Shown piece by piece: positions 40,539 through 49,901 of a stretch of 64,000 nucleotides of DNA. The position numbers and the translations under genes are program-made. The stretch is from Psychrobacter sp. P11G3 (lineage in GTDB: Bacteria; Pseudomonadota; Gammaproteobacteria; Pseudomonadales; Moraxellaceae), in assembly GCF_001435845.1 (NCBI RefSeq), contig NZ_CM003596.1, positions 558,001 through 622,000 of the forward strand. Direction: 5' to 3'. Every line of letters starts with the position of its first letter. Within the stretch, counting starts at the first letter, position 1. The notes below the pieces were generated by a model. It was not told the DNA's origin, searched no databases, and worked only from the letters and a program-made list of their open reading frames with translations.

Positions 40539-40712
40539 TAGGGCGTGACATCAATCTGAACAGTAAACTCTAAATGGGCTGAAAACGGCCAAATCTTTGC
40601 CAGACTGCGTCAAGTAGCTGGCTGATATCCCGATATTATCTGTACTCCTTTCCTTGTTTGGCTGCCGTTTATCTCATTTTTATCACCATTTTCAAAATGA
40701 GGACACGCCCTA
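40539..40712. mobile_element. 174-bp MITE-like element
   Basis: The terminal inverted repeats TAGGGCGTGACATCA (left) and the inverse of TGAGGACACGCCCTA (right) match at 13 of 15 positions. It contains no ORF, which fits a non-autonomous miniature element, perhaps mobilised by an IS transposase elsewhere. A TA is present at both ends. It fills most of the dacB-exonuclease gap (40464-40780). Confidence 0.7.
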
Positions 40713-40780
40713 GCGATAATAACGCCCTTATTTAGATAACTAACTCTAACTATAGATTGAACTGAGAGCATGACTTGCTG

Positions 40781-41386
40781 CTAACGCACATGTAAAAAAG
40801 CCATCGCCGTCATAACAGCATCGTTATAAGCATCATGCGCGCCCAGTTCAGGAATATTGTAATGGGCTAATATGCGATTTAGATGTTGGGCTTGTCCAGA
40901 AAGCCCTTGTGTGTGACCACTGATACGCCGACTGTGCAGATGACGCAAATCTATGACTTCGTTTGGTAGAGACGTTCCCATATAGCGTTTGACCAATGGA
41001 TTTAAAAAAACCATGTCTAGCTGTGTGCAGAATCCAACGATTGGTCGATTACCTATGAATGGTAGTAGTAGTGCCAACATGTCATCGTAACTCATGCCAT
41101 GTTCAACATCGGCGGTACGCAAGCCATGAATGACAATAGTGTCGCGGTCTGGCATGACAGGAGGTCTGCAAACTAAATGCATGCCATTACCCGTGTCGAT
41201 GATATTGCCATTAATATGTATCGCTGCTACAGACAGCAGGTGATGCTTCTTGGGGTTCAGCCCTGTCATTTCGCAGTCAATCGCTACCCACTGTTCAGCC
41301 GAAGGTGTCGTAAACATTGAGGCCAACTCTGGACGCTGCAATTGCGTCTTTTGCCAAGCGCAAAATAACTGCTGTAACCAGCTCAT
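40781..41386 (-). CDS. DnaQ-like 3'-5' exonuclease
   Basis: A 201-residue DEDDh exonuclease. Exo I is AIDCEMTGL (Asp, Glu), Exo II is in GFCTQLDMVFLN, and Exo III is in GAHDAYNDAVMTA (His and Asp). Proteins of this type often sit beside the cNMP/CBS/DUF294 gene that lies 83 bases upstream here on the same strand, which suggests a joint, still undefined, nucleotide-signal function. It is not the replicative DnaQ subunit by length or context. Confidence 0.88.
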   Translation of the reverse strand: MSWLQQLFCAWQKTQLQRPELASMFTTPSAEQWVAIDCEMTGLNPKKHHLLSVAAIHINGNIIDTGNGMHLVCRPPVMPDRDTIVIHGLRTADVEHGMSYDDMLALLLPFIGNRPIVGFCTQLDMVFLNPLVKRYMGTSLPNEVIDLRHLHSRRISGHTQGLSGQAQHLNRILAHYNIPELGAHDAYNDAVMTAMAFLHVR

Positions 41387-41468
41387 ATTGATTGCTCATC
41401 CATCTATGTTGTTTTTGTACTTACAAAATTTCTGTATTTATGAAGCCTCTATATTAAGACTGCCACAT

Positions 41469-43418
41469 TCACGCGATTTCTAGTTGATAGTGTTGACGCA
41501 ATTGGTTTTTGAAGCTTTTGACTACGGCCAGACACTCTTTGAGTAGGTCACGTTCAAGTGCGGTCAAAGTCGTTGGATCCACTTGCCGTGCATGCTTATC
41601 GTCGGTTGAGAGGGCCACAGATAAGCGCTGCGCCATAAAAAACTCCAAGGCTTCTAGCAAAGTATCGGCGCGCTCTTGGGTCATAGCATCAACCTGCACC
41701 AAGCCCTTTAAACGCGCCTTAGTACTAGGCACATCGAGCACATTATTTTCTAATGCTAAGGTACGGATACCATGCACCAAGGGAAAAATACCGGCTTTTT
41801 TTAGGTCGATATCAGGTGATGCTGATTTACCACTTAGTAAAGGGACAAACTTCTGCCACCATTGATTAACATCACCAAACTGTAGCGCTGCCCGCGCAAA
41901 CTGCCTGACAAACATAGGATCTGCTTGTTGATGAGCAAGTTCTAAGTGCTGACGTACTTGAGTAAGCAGTGACTCATCGCCGCAGACGTATTCAGCATCT
42001 AGTATCGCAGACAAGTAAATACCATGCATCGGGTCGGAGTTTCTAAACCATAGGTTAATTTGTGCAGTGAATGGCTTGAGCGGTTGTCGCCACATAGGAT
42101 TGCTCATCATAATATTGCCATCACACAGTGGGTAGCCAAGCGTTGCTAAATGGCTATTAAAAGTATCAGTGAACTGTGCTAAATCAGGGTGTGTATAGCC
42201 ATCGCGAATGATGAGAGCGTTGTCCTGATCGGTACGCATGATTTGCTCACCGCGACCTTCTGAACCCATAACGATAAGGCAGGTATTGGCCATCACTTCA
42301 TCAGGTACGATTAGCTGCCATAGCTTGGTAAACACCTGCGCATTTAGCGTCTGTACCATACGACTGATATTACCGATTTTGACACCATTGTGATGCTGTG
42401 CACGAATATAGCGCCCGATCAGCTCAACAGCGGTATCTAGGCTCGATAAGTCTTGTGCCTGTTCGATTTGAATACTAATCAGCTGCGAATGATGACCAAT
42501 ATGAGCGAGCATATCGCTTTGCCCAAGTACTCCGACGACATTGCCACTCTTATCGATGACTGGCAGTCTATGAATACGATAGCGAGTCATGGTCAGCAGC
42601 GCATCGCCAATCTCATCACTGGCTTTGATGGTACGTAGATTAAAATTAGCATAGCGCTGGCAAGGGGTGATAGCTGGATCTTTTCTGTCACTTACCGCGC
42701 GACAAATATCAGTATCGGTCAAAATCCCTAAAAGTAATTTTGTCTCATGTTGCGCTGTTTGTGAGCCACTTAAGCCATGTAGCGGTCGGACCAGCACATG
42801 TTTCAATCCAGCTTTGGTCATGATGCGGGCCGCTTCGTACAAGCTATCATTGGCATCGACGATATGGACTGGTAATAGATGAACATCTATCACTGGTTGC
42901 AGCATAATTTGCTGTACTTCTTGTTGGTTGGTATAGCTGGCAGGATCTAGCGTTTTGTTATGACGTCGTTGGCGCAATGCTTTTAATCTTTCAGGCAGCT
43001 TGTCTGATAGCATTTGGCGTACCAAATGATTTTGTGCACTGATTTTATCGATAGCGGTGCCATTGACTTGGAGCAGTAAGGTCTCTTCATTAGCTCGGAA
43101 TTGATAGGGTTGTATGGACGTACTTTCATGCTCTAGCTGATTGTCCTTGGGAAGTGATTCAGGCAGGCGGCGACTATCAAACCAATCATTATTGTTCAGA
43201 CCATCAGCGTGATTGCTACCTACATAGGACGCGACAAATTCACCATCTAATGATTGCTCGATTTGCCCTTTGATGACCACATACAGACATTGCAATTCTC
43301 CTGCAGGCAAGCTTTCATTTTTGGCAAGGTAGCGTATTTGGGTGTTTTTTCTAATGCTTTGACGCTCGGCTAAGCTCAATACGTCGAAGGGCGGTTGGCT
43401 AAAATCAAGATGGGGCAT
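41469..43418 (-). CDS. cNMP-binding / CBS / DUF294 nucleotidyltransferase protein
   Basis: This 649-residue protein has four parts. An N-terminal cyclic-nucleotide-binding-like domain (~10-135) is followed by a CBS pair (~175-315; DSLYEAARIM and YRIHRLPVIDKSGNVVGV). A DUF294 nucleotidyltransferase domain follows with GSEGRGEQIMRTDQDN (~383-398), and an all-helical DUF294_C domain ends it. The GSxGRxEQxxxTDQDN motif is that of the nucleotidyltransferase fold, so nucleotidyl transfer to an unknown target, gated by adenine nucleotides, is inferred. AAGGATG precedes the ATG. It pairs with the exonuclease downstream. Confidence 0.88.
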   Translation of the reverse strand: MPHLDFSQPPFDVLSLAERQSIRKNTQIRYLAKNESLPAGELQCLYVVIKGQIEQSLDGEFVASYVGSNHADGLNNNDWFDSRRLPESLPKDNQLEHESTSIQPYQFRANEETLLLQVNGTAIDKISAQNHLVRQMLSDKLPERLKALRQRRHNKTLDPASYTNQQEVQQIMLQPVIDVHLLPVHIVDANDSLYEAARIMTKAGLKHVLVRPLHGLSGSQTAQHETKLLLGILTDTDICRAVSDRKDPAITPCQRYANFNLRTIKASDEIGDALLTMTRYRIHRLPVIDKSGNVVGVLGQSDMLAHIGHHSQLISIQIEQAQDLSSLDTAVELIGRYIRAQHHNGVKIGNISRMVQTLNAQVFTKLWQLIVPDEVMANTCLIVMGSEGRGEQIMRTDQDNALIIRDGYTHPDLAQFTDTFNSHLATLGYPLCDGNIMMSNPMWRQPLKPFTAQINLWFRNSDPMHGIYLSAILDAEYVCGDESLLTQVRQHLELAHQQADPMFVRQFARAALQFGDVNQWWQKFVPLLSGKSASPDIDLKKAGIFPLVHGIRTLALENNVLDVPSTKARLKGLVQVDAMTQERADTLLEALEFFMAQRLSVALSTDDKHARQVDPTTLTALERDLLKECLAVVKSFKNQLRQHYQLEIA

Positions 43419-43475
43419 GGCATCATCCTTGATGGCATATTTTCGGCAGAGACTTTACTATAGCATTAATAAAAC

Positions 43476-43524
43476 AAAAAGCCTCCAATAACCCTAGCTA
43501 TATTGTGGTTATTGGAGGCTTTTT
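43476..43524 (-). terminator. Terminator of dapC
   Basis: A perfect 18-base stem (GCCTCCAATAACC is its core) has a 13-base loop and a T-tract on the minus strand. It begins 48 bases past the dapC stop. It is symmetric enough to work both ways. Confidence 0.92.
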
Positions 43525-43571
43525 GCTACTGCGACATTTATTCCAGCTACATTAGATTTTTCTAATTAGCT

Positions 43572-44801
43572 TTAAGCACCTAATAGTTTGCGGATACGAC
43601 TGATTGCTTCTCGGCTCTCATCGACACTCGCGACCAGAGCGATACGCACATAACCTTGTCCAGGATTATGACCATCAACTTCACGTGACAAATAGCGCCC
43701 TGCCAATGCATGAATATTAGCTTGCTCATACAACGCTTTGACAAAGATTTCATCATCACCGCCGAACTGTTCAGGTACTTTGACCCAGAAGTAAAATCCA
43801 GCATCAGGCATGCGTAACTCTAGCAATTCCCCAAGCTCAGACATCCATAGGGCAAATTTCTCTTGGTATAGCGCTCGATTATGAGCGACGTGTTTTTCGT
43901 CTTGCCATGCAGCGATAGAGGCCAGCTGATGAGGTATCGGCATCGCACAACCTTGGTAAGTACGATATTGCAAATAAGCCTGCAAAATTTTGGCATCACC
44001 AGCCACAAATCCAGAGCGTAAACCCGGTAAGTTTGAACGTTTAGATAAAGAGTGGAACACGATACAGTTTTTGAAATCACGGCGACCGAGAGCAGCACAA
44101 GCTTGGAGCAATCCAATCGGTGCTGTATCAAAATACAGTTCGCTATAACACTCGTCACTAGCAATAATAAAACCGTACTGATCTGACAGACGAACGAGGT
44201 ATTCCCAATCATCCATTGTCATGACTGAGCCTGTTGGATTGTTTGGACTACAGACAAACAATAGCTGCGTACGAGTCCAAACGTCTTTTGGTACCGCGCG
44301 ATAGTCACCTTTGTAGTCATTAGCTGATGTACAAGGGACAAAGTAAGGCGTTGCCTGTGCCAGTATCGCCGCACCTTCATATATCTGATAAAACGGGTTG
44401 GGCATGACAACCGTAGGCGATGTGTTAGACGCTGGAGCATTGCTCTCTTTGTCAGCTACATCATGATCAACGACCGCTTGTACAAAACTAAAAATCGCTT
44501 CTCGTGTGCCCATCACGGGTAATACTTGAGTATTGGCATCGACATGATTTAGAAAAAACCGCTTCTCTAACCAGTGGGCGATGGTTTGACGTAGCTCAAA
44601 CATACCGTTTGTGGTTGGATAACGACTTATTTTGTCCAAGTTTTCGTGTAGGACGTCCAGCACAAATGCAGGGGGCTCATGTTTTGGCTCACCAATACCG
44701 AGCTTTATTTCACTGTAACCGTTGGCAGGCTTGCTATCAGCAAGCAATGTTGCCATCTTTGCGAATGGATAAGGATGGAGATGCTTTAAGTTGTGATTCA
44801 T
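43572..44801 (-). CDS. dapC: Succinyldiaminopimelate aminotransferase
   Basis: A class I/II PLP aminotransferase of 409 residues. The N-terminal LHPYPFAKMATLLAD and IKLGIGEPKHEPPAFV match the DapC family that makes N-succinyl-LL-diaminopimelate for lysine and peptidoglycan. The PLP Lys is in SLSKRSNLPGLRSGF, and CSPNNPTG is the phosphate-cup motif. I start at the ATG at 44801 since the family begins there; the frame extends to a TTG. The dapC-glnD-map neighbourhood is common in gamma-proteobacteria, here with a small gene between dapC and glnD. Confidence 0.9.
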   Translation of the reverse strand: MNHNLKHLHPYPFAKMATLLADSKPANGYSEIKLGIGEPKHEPPAFVLDVLHENLDKISRYPTTNGMFELRQTIAHWLEKRFFLNHVDANTQVLPVMGTREAIFSFVQAVVDHDVADKESNAPASNTSPTVVMPNPFYQIYEGAAILAQATPYFVPCTSANDYKGDYRAVPKDVWTRTQLLFVCSPNNPTGSVMTMDDWEYLVRLSDQYGFIIASDECYSELYFDTAPIGLLQACAALGRRDFKNCIVFHSLSKRSNLPGLRSGFVAGDAKILQAYLQYRTYQGCAMPIPHQLASIAAWQDEKHVAHNRALYQEKFALWMSELGELLELRMPDAGFYFWVKVPEQFGGDDEIFVKALYEQANIHALAGRYLSREVDGHNPGQGYVRIALVASVDESREAISRIRKLLGA

Positions 44802-45062
44802 AAGTGTGATAACTATAATAGACAATTAATAATAAAGTTATAAAGAAAATTTACATTAGAGCAGTGTAGCACTTCTCTAATTTTTTGTCCTTTTCTTCTT
44901 ATATCGTGAATAGGCATTTACCAAGCGTAAGCTATTCGTTGTATGACTACCAAATAGGTAGTCGCCAAAAAGTCTTTTGAACCTTTCATAATGTATAACC
45001 TATAACAATATAAAAAATGACTACATCACAAACGTGGTAGATCGTTTTAAGGATAGTTTGAT

Positions 45063-45734
45063 ATGTCTAGTGTGCTAAATAATGATGATCTCATCGCTAA
45101 AGATATCAATAATGAAAAACTTGATAACAGTTTGCAGCGCTCGAACCTGTATAAGCTGCTCAAAGAGCGTGAACAGAACTGGTGGCAAGCGCGCCAGCAA
45201 CTGATCGAGCGTCAAGAAAAGAAAATGTTTTGGTATGGCGAAAACAGCCTAATTATGTGGCTGTTGTGGCAATTGGTCGGCTACGTGGTAGTGGCAATGG
45301 CCTTGATGCTGCTCAATAATATATTTGGTATCTCATTACCGCTATGGCAATACGTCTCTTTGTTTGTGATACAGACCCTATTTTTTGTCAGCGCCCTTGC
45401 TGCTAAAGGCCAGTTGGCAAATAAACTGCAGCGCAAGATAGATAATGACGAGCTGATGCGCGAAGAGGCACTCAACGAGATGATTATTTTGGCAGAGGAT
45501 AGCCTGTATCCTGATGTACACGCCAAATCACCTATCTCTTTGGAAGCCTTAGATGATTATCTAGATGGCCAGTTTCACCTAGCAAGCTTGCAGTGTTTGC
45601 TACAAAAAGAAGTCGATGCTGGACGATTAATCATGGAGCAGCAGCCACCTGAAGTAGGGGTTTTGCCGCCAGAGCTTGCTGATGATGAACTGAACGAACA
45701 TGCTAGCGAGATAACCTATAGAAGTACGTTATAA
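45063..45734 (+). CDS. Two-TM membrane protein of unknown function
   Basis: A 223-residue protein with a basic N-terminal helix, two membrane helices (about 62-85 and 92-112) and a cytoplasmic acidic tail. I do not recognise a family. AAGGAT precedes the ATG. It is divergent from dapC and convergent with glnD. Its stop codon lies in the loop of a perfect hairpin (45718-45747). Confidence 0.75.
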   Translation: MSSVLNNDDLIAKDINNEKLDNSLQRSNLYKLLKEREQNWWQARQQLIERQEKKMFWYGENSLIMWLLWQLVGYVVVAMALMLLNNIFGISLPLWQYVSLFVIQTLFFVSALAAKGQLANKLQRKIDNDELMREEALNEMIILAEDSLYPDVHAKSPISLEALDDYLDGQFHLASLQCLLQKEVDAGRLIMEQQPPEVGVLPPELADDELNEHASEITYRSTL

Positions 45735-45747
45735 AACGTACTTCTAT
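45718..45747 (+). terminator. Hairpin overlapping the stop codon
   Basis: A perfect 13-base inverted repeat, ATAGAAGTACGTT with its complement, has a 4-base ATAA loop. The loop contains the TAA stop (45732-45734) of the two-TM protein gene. No T-tract follows on either strand, so intrinsic termination is doubtful; RNA-end protection or a site for a factor is possible. Confidence 0.5.
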
Positions 45748-45815
45748 GATGACTATCAGACTACTTTTGCTAGTTAATATTCAAAATAATGGCTAACCAA
45801 AACTATCTAGCCGTA

Positions 45816-48572
45816 TCAAAAATATATTACGCTATTATGCTCTTTCTGAACGGTAAGACTGGCTAACAACGCTGCCTTTAATGCTTCAAGTCTATCAGGT
45901 GATAGTGGCTTATCATTTTGATCACTGATATAAAACATATCCTCTGCACGCTCACCTAGAGTGGTAATACGCGCAGCATGTACTTCGATTTGCTCTTGCA
46001 GAAATACTTGGCCAACTCGCGCCAATAGCCCTGGCTGATCAAGCGTTTCTAAGCTCAAGATGTGCTGATCTGATGCTTCATTGAATTCAAAGTTAATCAC
46101 CGTTTTTACTTCAAAGTGTTTTAACTGACGCGGCATACGCTTGTTCGTCAGTTTAAGTACGGTAGGGTCTTGAAACGAGTCAATTAAGCGTTGTTTTAGC
46201 TCTTGTTGGCTCTCCTCATCGACCAGCAATGTGCCACTAGGATCTAGCAATACATAAGAATCCAAAGCAAAGTCACGGGTCGCTGTGATAATACGTGCAT
46301 CTAAAACATCAAGATTCATCTGATCAAATACTGCCATGGTAACGGCAAATAGGTTCATTTGATCTTGGGTATAAACAAATACCTGTACTGCATCAAGTGC
46401 CAATTCGCGATGCTCACGCAAAACGACCAATGGTGGACTGTCAGCATTAGAAGCCAGTCCAATCGGTGGGTGATTCAAGATAGCTTCAGTATGCCATAAG
46501 ATATCTTCTGCAATCTCTCGCAAGAAATACTCATCGCCCAAGTCATCCCATAGACGCAATACTTCATCGCGGTTCATGTGCTGGTTATTGACATTATCTA
46601 GCATCGTTAACGCTTGCTTGCGTGTGGCACTAATCATATCTTGACGATTGGTAGGCGCATCGATATCAGCGCGCAAGATGCGCCGAGTTTGTGAGTATAG
46701 CTGTTTCATGAGAGTCGCCCGCCAGCTGTTCCATAGCTGTGGGTTGGTCGCATTCATATCAGCCACCGTCAGTACATACAGATGGTTTAGATGAGTCACG
46801 TTACCGATGAGATCAGAGAAAATAGTCACTACTTCAGGGTCTGAGATATCTTTTTTCTGTGCAGTAATCGACATGAGAAGGTGATAGCGCGTGAGCCAAC
46901 CAACTAAGTTCGCATCCGCCAAGCTCATACCATGCGATAAGCAAAACTCAATCGATTCTGTTTGACCAAGCTCACTGTGATCGCCGCCACGGCCCTTAGC
47001 GATATCATGGAACATTGCTGCCAGCACCAAAATCTCTTTACGTTCGATACGTTGAAAGATAGAGCTGACCAACGGAAACTCTTCTTGAAAGGCCGGATCT
47101 GTAAATCGGTGCAAAATTCTAATCAAAAACAAGGTATGCGCATCTACAGTATATCGATGAAACAAGTCATATTGCATGAGGCCAGTAACTTGCGCAAAAG
47201 CAGGAATATAGTTACCCAATACTCCATAGCGATTCATGGTGCGTAGACGATGAAATAGGTAGTTCTGTTCTTTTAGATTCGATAAAAACAGCGCTTTGTG
47301 AGTAGGGTTGTCTCTATATATCTGATCGATGCCGCGTGCGGCAATTTTGAGTGCGCGCAGGGTATGGGTACGAACTTTATCGATGCCATGCTGACCCATC
47401 AATAAAAACATCTCTAAGATAGACTCTGGGTGCTGTGCAAAAACTCGATGATGTGCGATGGCAATCTGGTTGCCAATACGGTTGAATCGCGCATTTATAG
47501 GTTGTTTTTTTGGACGTTCATCGTCAGGCAGCTGCGGCTCTATGATCGTTTCATAATAATGATTGGTCAGCATCTCAGACAGCGTTGATATCTGCATTGC
47601 ACAGCGATAATAGTCGCGCATAAACCGTTCGACCGCAGCATTAGGCTGGTCATCAGGTTGGGTCTCGTAGCCCATTAGCTGGGCAATCTCACGCTGATAA
47701 TCAAACAACAGCTTGTTTTCATTACGGCCCGTCAGTACATGCAAGTAATGTCGAATTTGCCATAAATATCCTTCGGCAAAGCTCAACTCATCAAATTCTT
47801 TTTCGGTCAAAAAATTCTGTTGCACTAAATCATATAGCTTGCTCACGCGAAAATAACGCTTGGTGACCCAGCCGATGATATGGATATCACGTAGCCCGCC
47901 CGGCGCTGTTTTGATATTGGGTTCAAGATTGTACTCGGTGGCATTGTGCTGCAAATAACGCGCTTTGGATTCTTCCATTTTTACATCAAAAAATGCGCGT
48001 GGAGACCACTGTTTATTGACGATTTGAGCAGGCATGTCTTGCAATGTTTCATTACCGATTAGGAGTCGAGCCTCTAGCTGAGAACTGGCAATCGTATGAT
48101 CAAGCGCGGCCTCTAGCGCATCATTGACACTACGTACAGAGAGCGCAGGCTCTAGTCCTATATCCCATAGTAGAGCGACCAGTTTATCGATTTTACTACT
48201 GGCATCAGTACCTATTTCACCAGGAGCCAGGAGCAAAATATCGATGTCTGAGTAGAGCGATAGTTCACCGCGCCCGTAGCCACCAGTCGCAAAAAATGCC
48301 AACTCAGTCTTATCTAACTCAAACCATTTGAATAATGCAATCAATAGGCTGTCGATAGCGCAAGCGCGTGCTGCAACCAGTTGGCGAATATTGGTGCCGC
48401 GTTCTAGTGAGCGGCTGATATCGTCGTTGATCTGGGCCAACCATTCAGGAATGCCAAGTAGGTTCTTGTCTGTCACATTTTTGGCTGACAGTGGGGGTGA
48501 GTCTGTCGCCACCTCACTTGGTAGTATTGGTAAAGGCGTCAAATCAACAGAGGCGATATCACAATTAAACAT
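45816..48572 (-). CDS. glnD: Bifunctional uridylyltransferase/uridylyl-removing enzyme (PII)
   Basis: GlnD senses glutamine by adding or removing UMP on PII. The 918 residues show the nucleotidyltransferase motif GGYGRGELSLYSDIDILL (~92-109), an HD domain (MFHDIAKGRGGDHSE, ~515) and two C-terminal ACT domains that bind glutamine. GGAT lies 7 bases before the ATG. It is followed on the other side by map, on the same strand, as in many gamma-proteobacteria. Confidence 0.95.
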   Translation of the reverse strand: MFNCDIASVDLTPLPILPSEVATDSPPLSAKNVTDKNLLGIPEWLAQINDDISRSLERGTNIRQLVAARACAIDSLLIALFKWFELDKTELAFFATGGYGRGELSLYSDIDILLLAPGEIGTDASSKIDKLVALLWDIGLEPALSVRSVNDALEAALDHTIASSQLEARLLIGNETLQDMPAQIVNKQWSPRAFFDVKMEESKARYLQHNATEYNLEPNIKTAPGGLRDIHIIGWVTKRYFRVSKLYDLVQQNFLTEKEFDELSFAEGYLWQIRHYLHVLTGRNENKLLFDYQREIAQLMGYETQPDDQPNAAVERFMRDYYRCAMQISTLSEMLTNHYYETIIEPQLPDDERPKKQPINARFNRIGNQIAIAHHRVFAQHPESILEMFLLMGQHGIDKVRTHTLRALKIAARGIDQIYRDNPTHKALFLSNLKEQNYLFHRLRTMNRYGVLGNYIPAFAQVTGLMQYDLFHRYTVDAHTLFLIRILHRFTDPAFQEEFPLVSSIFQRIERKEILVLAAMFHDIAKGRGGDHSELGQTESIEFCLSHGMSLADANLVGWLTRYHLLMSITAQKKDISDPEVVTIFSDLIGNVTHLNHLYVLTVADMNATNPQLWNSWRATLMKQLYSQTRRILRADIDAPTNRQDMISATRKQALTMLDNVNNQHMNRDEVLRLWDDLGDEYFLREIAEDILWHTEAILNHPPIGLASNADSPPLVVLREHRELALDAVQVFVYTQDQMNLFAVTMAVFDQMNLDVLDARIITATRDFALDSYVLLDPSGTLLVDEESQQELKQRLIDSFQDPTVLKLTNKRMPRQLKHFEVKTVINFEFNEASDQHILSLETLDQPGLLARVGQVFLQEQIEVHAARITTLGERAEDMFYISDQNDKPLSPDRLEALKAALLASLTVQKEHNSVIYF

Positions 48573-48811
48573 GAGTGTTATCCAGTTAAGAGTTTAGAAA
48601 TAGAACGTTTGAGCTGAGCGCTATTGAGCAACTAATGTGCTGATGGCTAATAAAAATTACGAATAGCATGTATCAATAAAGATGCTGATAAATATATCAA
48701 TAAAAGTTATCAGGTCATCTGAGTATAAAGACAAAGCGCCTATAAGCACAATACTCAATATGCCCTAATTAAAGACCAAAAAAAAGACCGCCTAAGCGAT
48801 CTTTGATTGTA

Positions 48812-49606
48812 CTACTGCGTCAAAAAACTTAAATCTTCTTCGGGGCGAGTAGTAAATACCTCACAGCCATTGTCTGTTACGACCATGGTGTGCTCCCATT
48901 GAGCAGACAATTTGCGGTCTTTAGTAATCGCCGTCCACTCATCTGGCAAAATCTTAGTCTGCCACGTGCCTTGGTTAATCATAGGCTCGATGGTAAACGT
49001 CATACCTGTTTTTAGCTCAAAACCAGTGCCCTTTTTGCCATAGTGCATGACTTGTGGCTCATGGTGGAATTCATCACTGATACCATGACCACAGAACTCG
49101 CGAACGATACTAAAGCGCTCGGGCTCGACAACGGCCTGAATAGCAGCGCCGACATCACCTAGGCGTGCACCGTTTTTAACCACGCTCATACCTGCGTAAA
49201 GGGCGTCTTGTGCCACTTTGCAAATACGCTGTGCCATGATAGAGCCGTTGCCGACGATCCACATTTTTGAGGTATCGCCATAGTAACCGTCTTTGATAAC
49301 AGTCACGTCGATGTTGATAATATCACCATCTTTCAGCAGCTTGTTTTCAGTTGGGATACCGTGACAGACAACATGGTTGACTGAGGTACAGATAGATTTT
49401 GGAAAACCATTATAATTAAGTGGGGCAGGGATAGCCTGCTGCACATTAACAATATAGTCATGGGCAATCTGATTAAGTGCTTCGGTACTGACGCCCACTT
49501 TGACATGCTCGTCGAGCATGACAAGGACATCACTAGCGAGTTTACCGGCCACACGCATTTTTTCTATGGCTTCTGGAGACTGGATAAGGGATTTTTTAGT
49601 CATCAT
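48812..49606 (-). CDS. map: Methionine aminopeptidase, type I
   Basis: Map removes the initiator Met from nascent proteins. The 264 residues carry the five metal ligands: Asp in INIDVTVI, Asp in YYGDTS, His in GHGISDEFHHEP, Glu in FTIEPMI and Glu in QWEHTMVV. It is divergent from the lipase gene and upstream of glnD on the same strand, separated by 239 bases. Two adjacent ATGs are possible starts; the choice changes one residue. Confidence 0.96.
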   Translation of the reverse strand: MMTKKSLIQSPEAIEKMRVAGKLASDVLVMLDEHVKVGVSTEALNQIAHDYIVNVQQAIPAPLNYNGFPKSICTSVNHVVCHGIPTENKLLKDGDIINIDVTVIKDGYYGDTSKMWIVGNGSIMAQRICKVAQDALYAGMSVVKNGARLGDVGAAIQAVVEPERFSIVREFCGHGISDEFHHEPQVMHYGKKGTGFELKTGMTFTIEPMINQGTWQTKILPDEWTAITKDRKLSAQWEHTMVVTDNGCEVFTTRPEEDLSFLTQ

Positions 49607-49901
49607 CGTATATCTTATAATTATGGGTTCATTGTAGATAGATTATACCATAAACGTACTAGTGACACTTTTACGTTAAGTGATAGTGTACCTATCATTA
49701 TCATTGAAAATAATTGCTTTACAGCTTGGTAAGGGCTTATATGACTCATTAGTCAGACTAATATATTCATATTTTGACAAATTAGTTGAATGTTGCAGGA
49801 TATATAAGTAATGTAATTTTGCCTGCTAACGGAATTAGCAGCAATTTTTACTGTAGTTGTGCAGTAAAAATAACCAAATCAATGATAACAAGGATGTTGT
49901 T

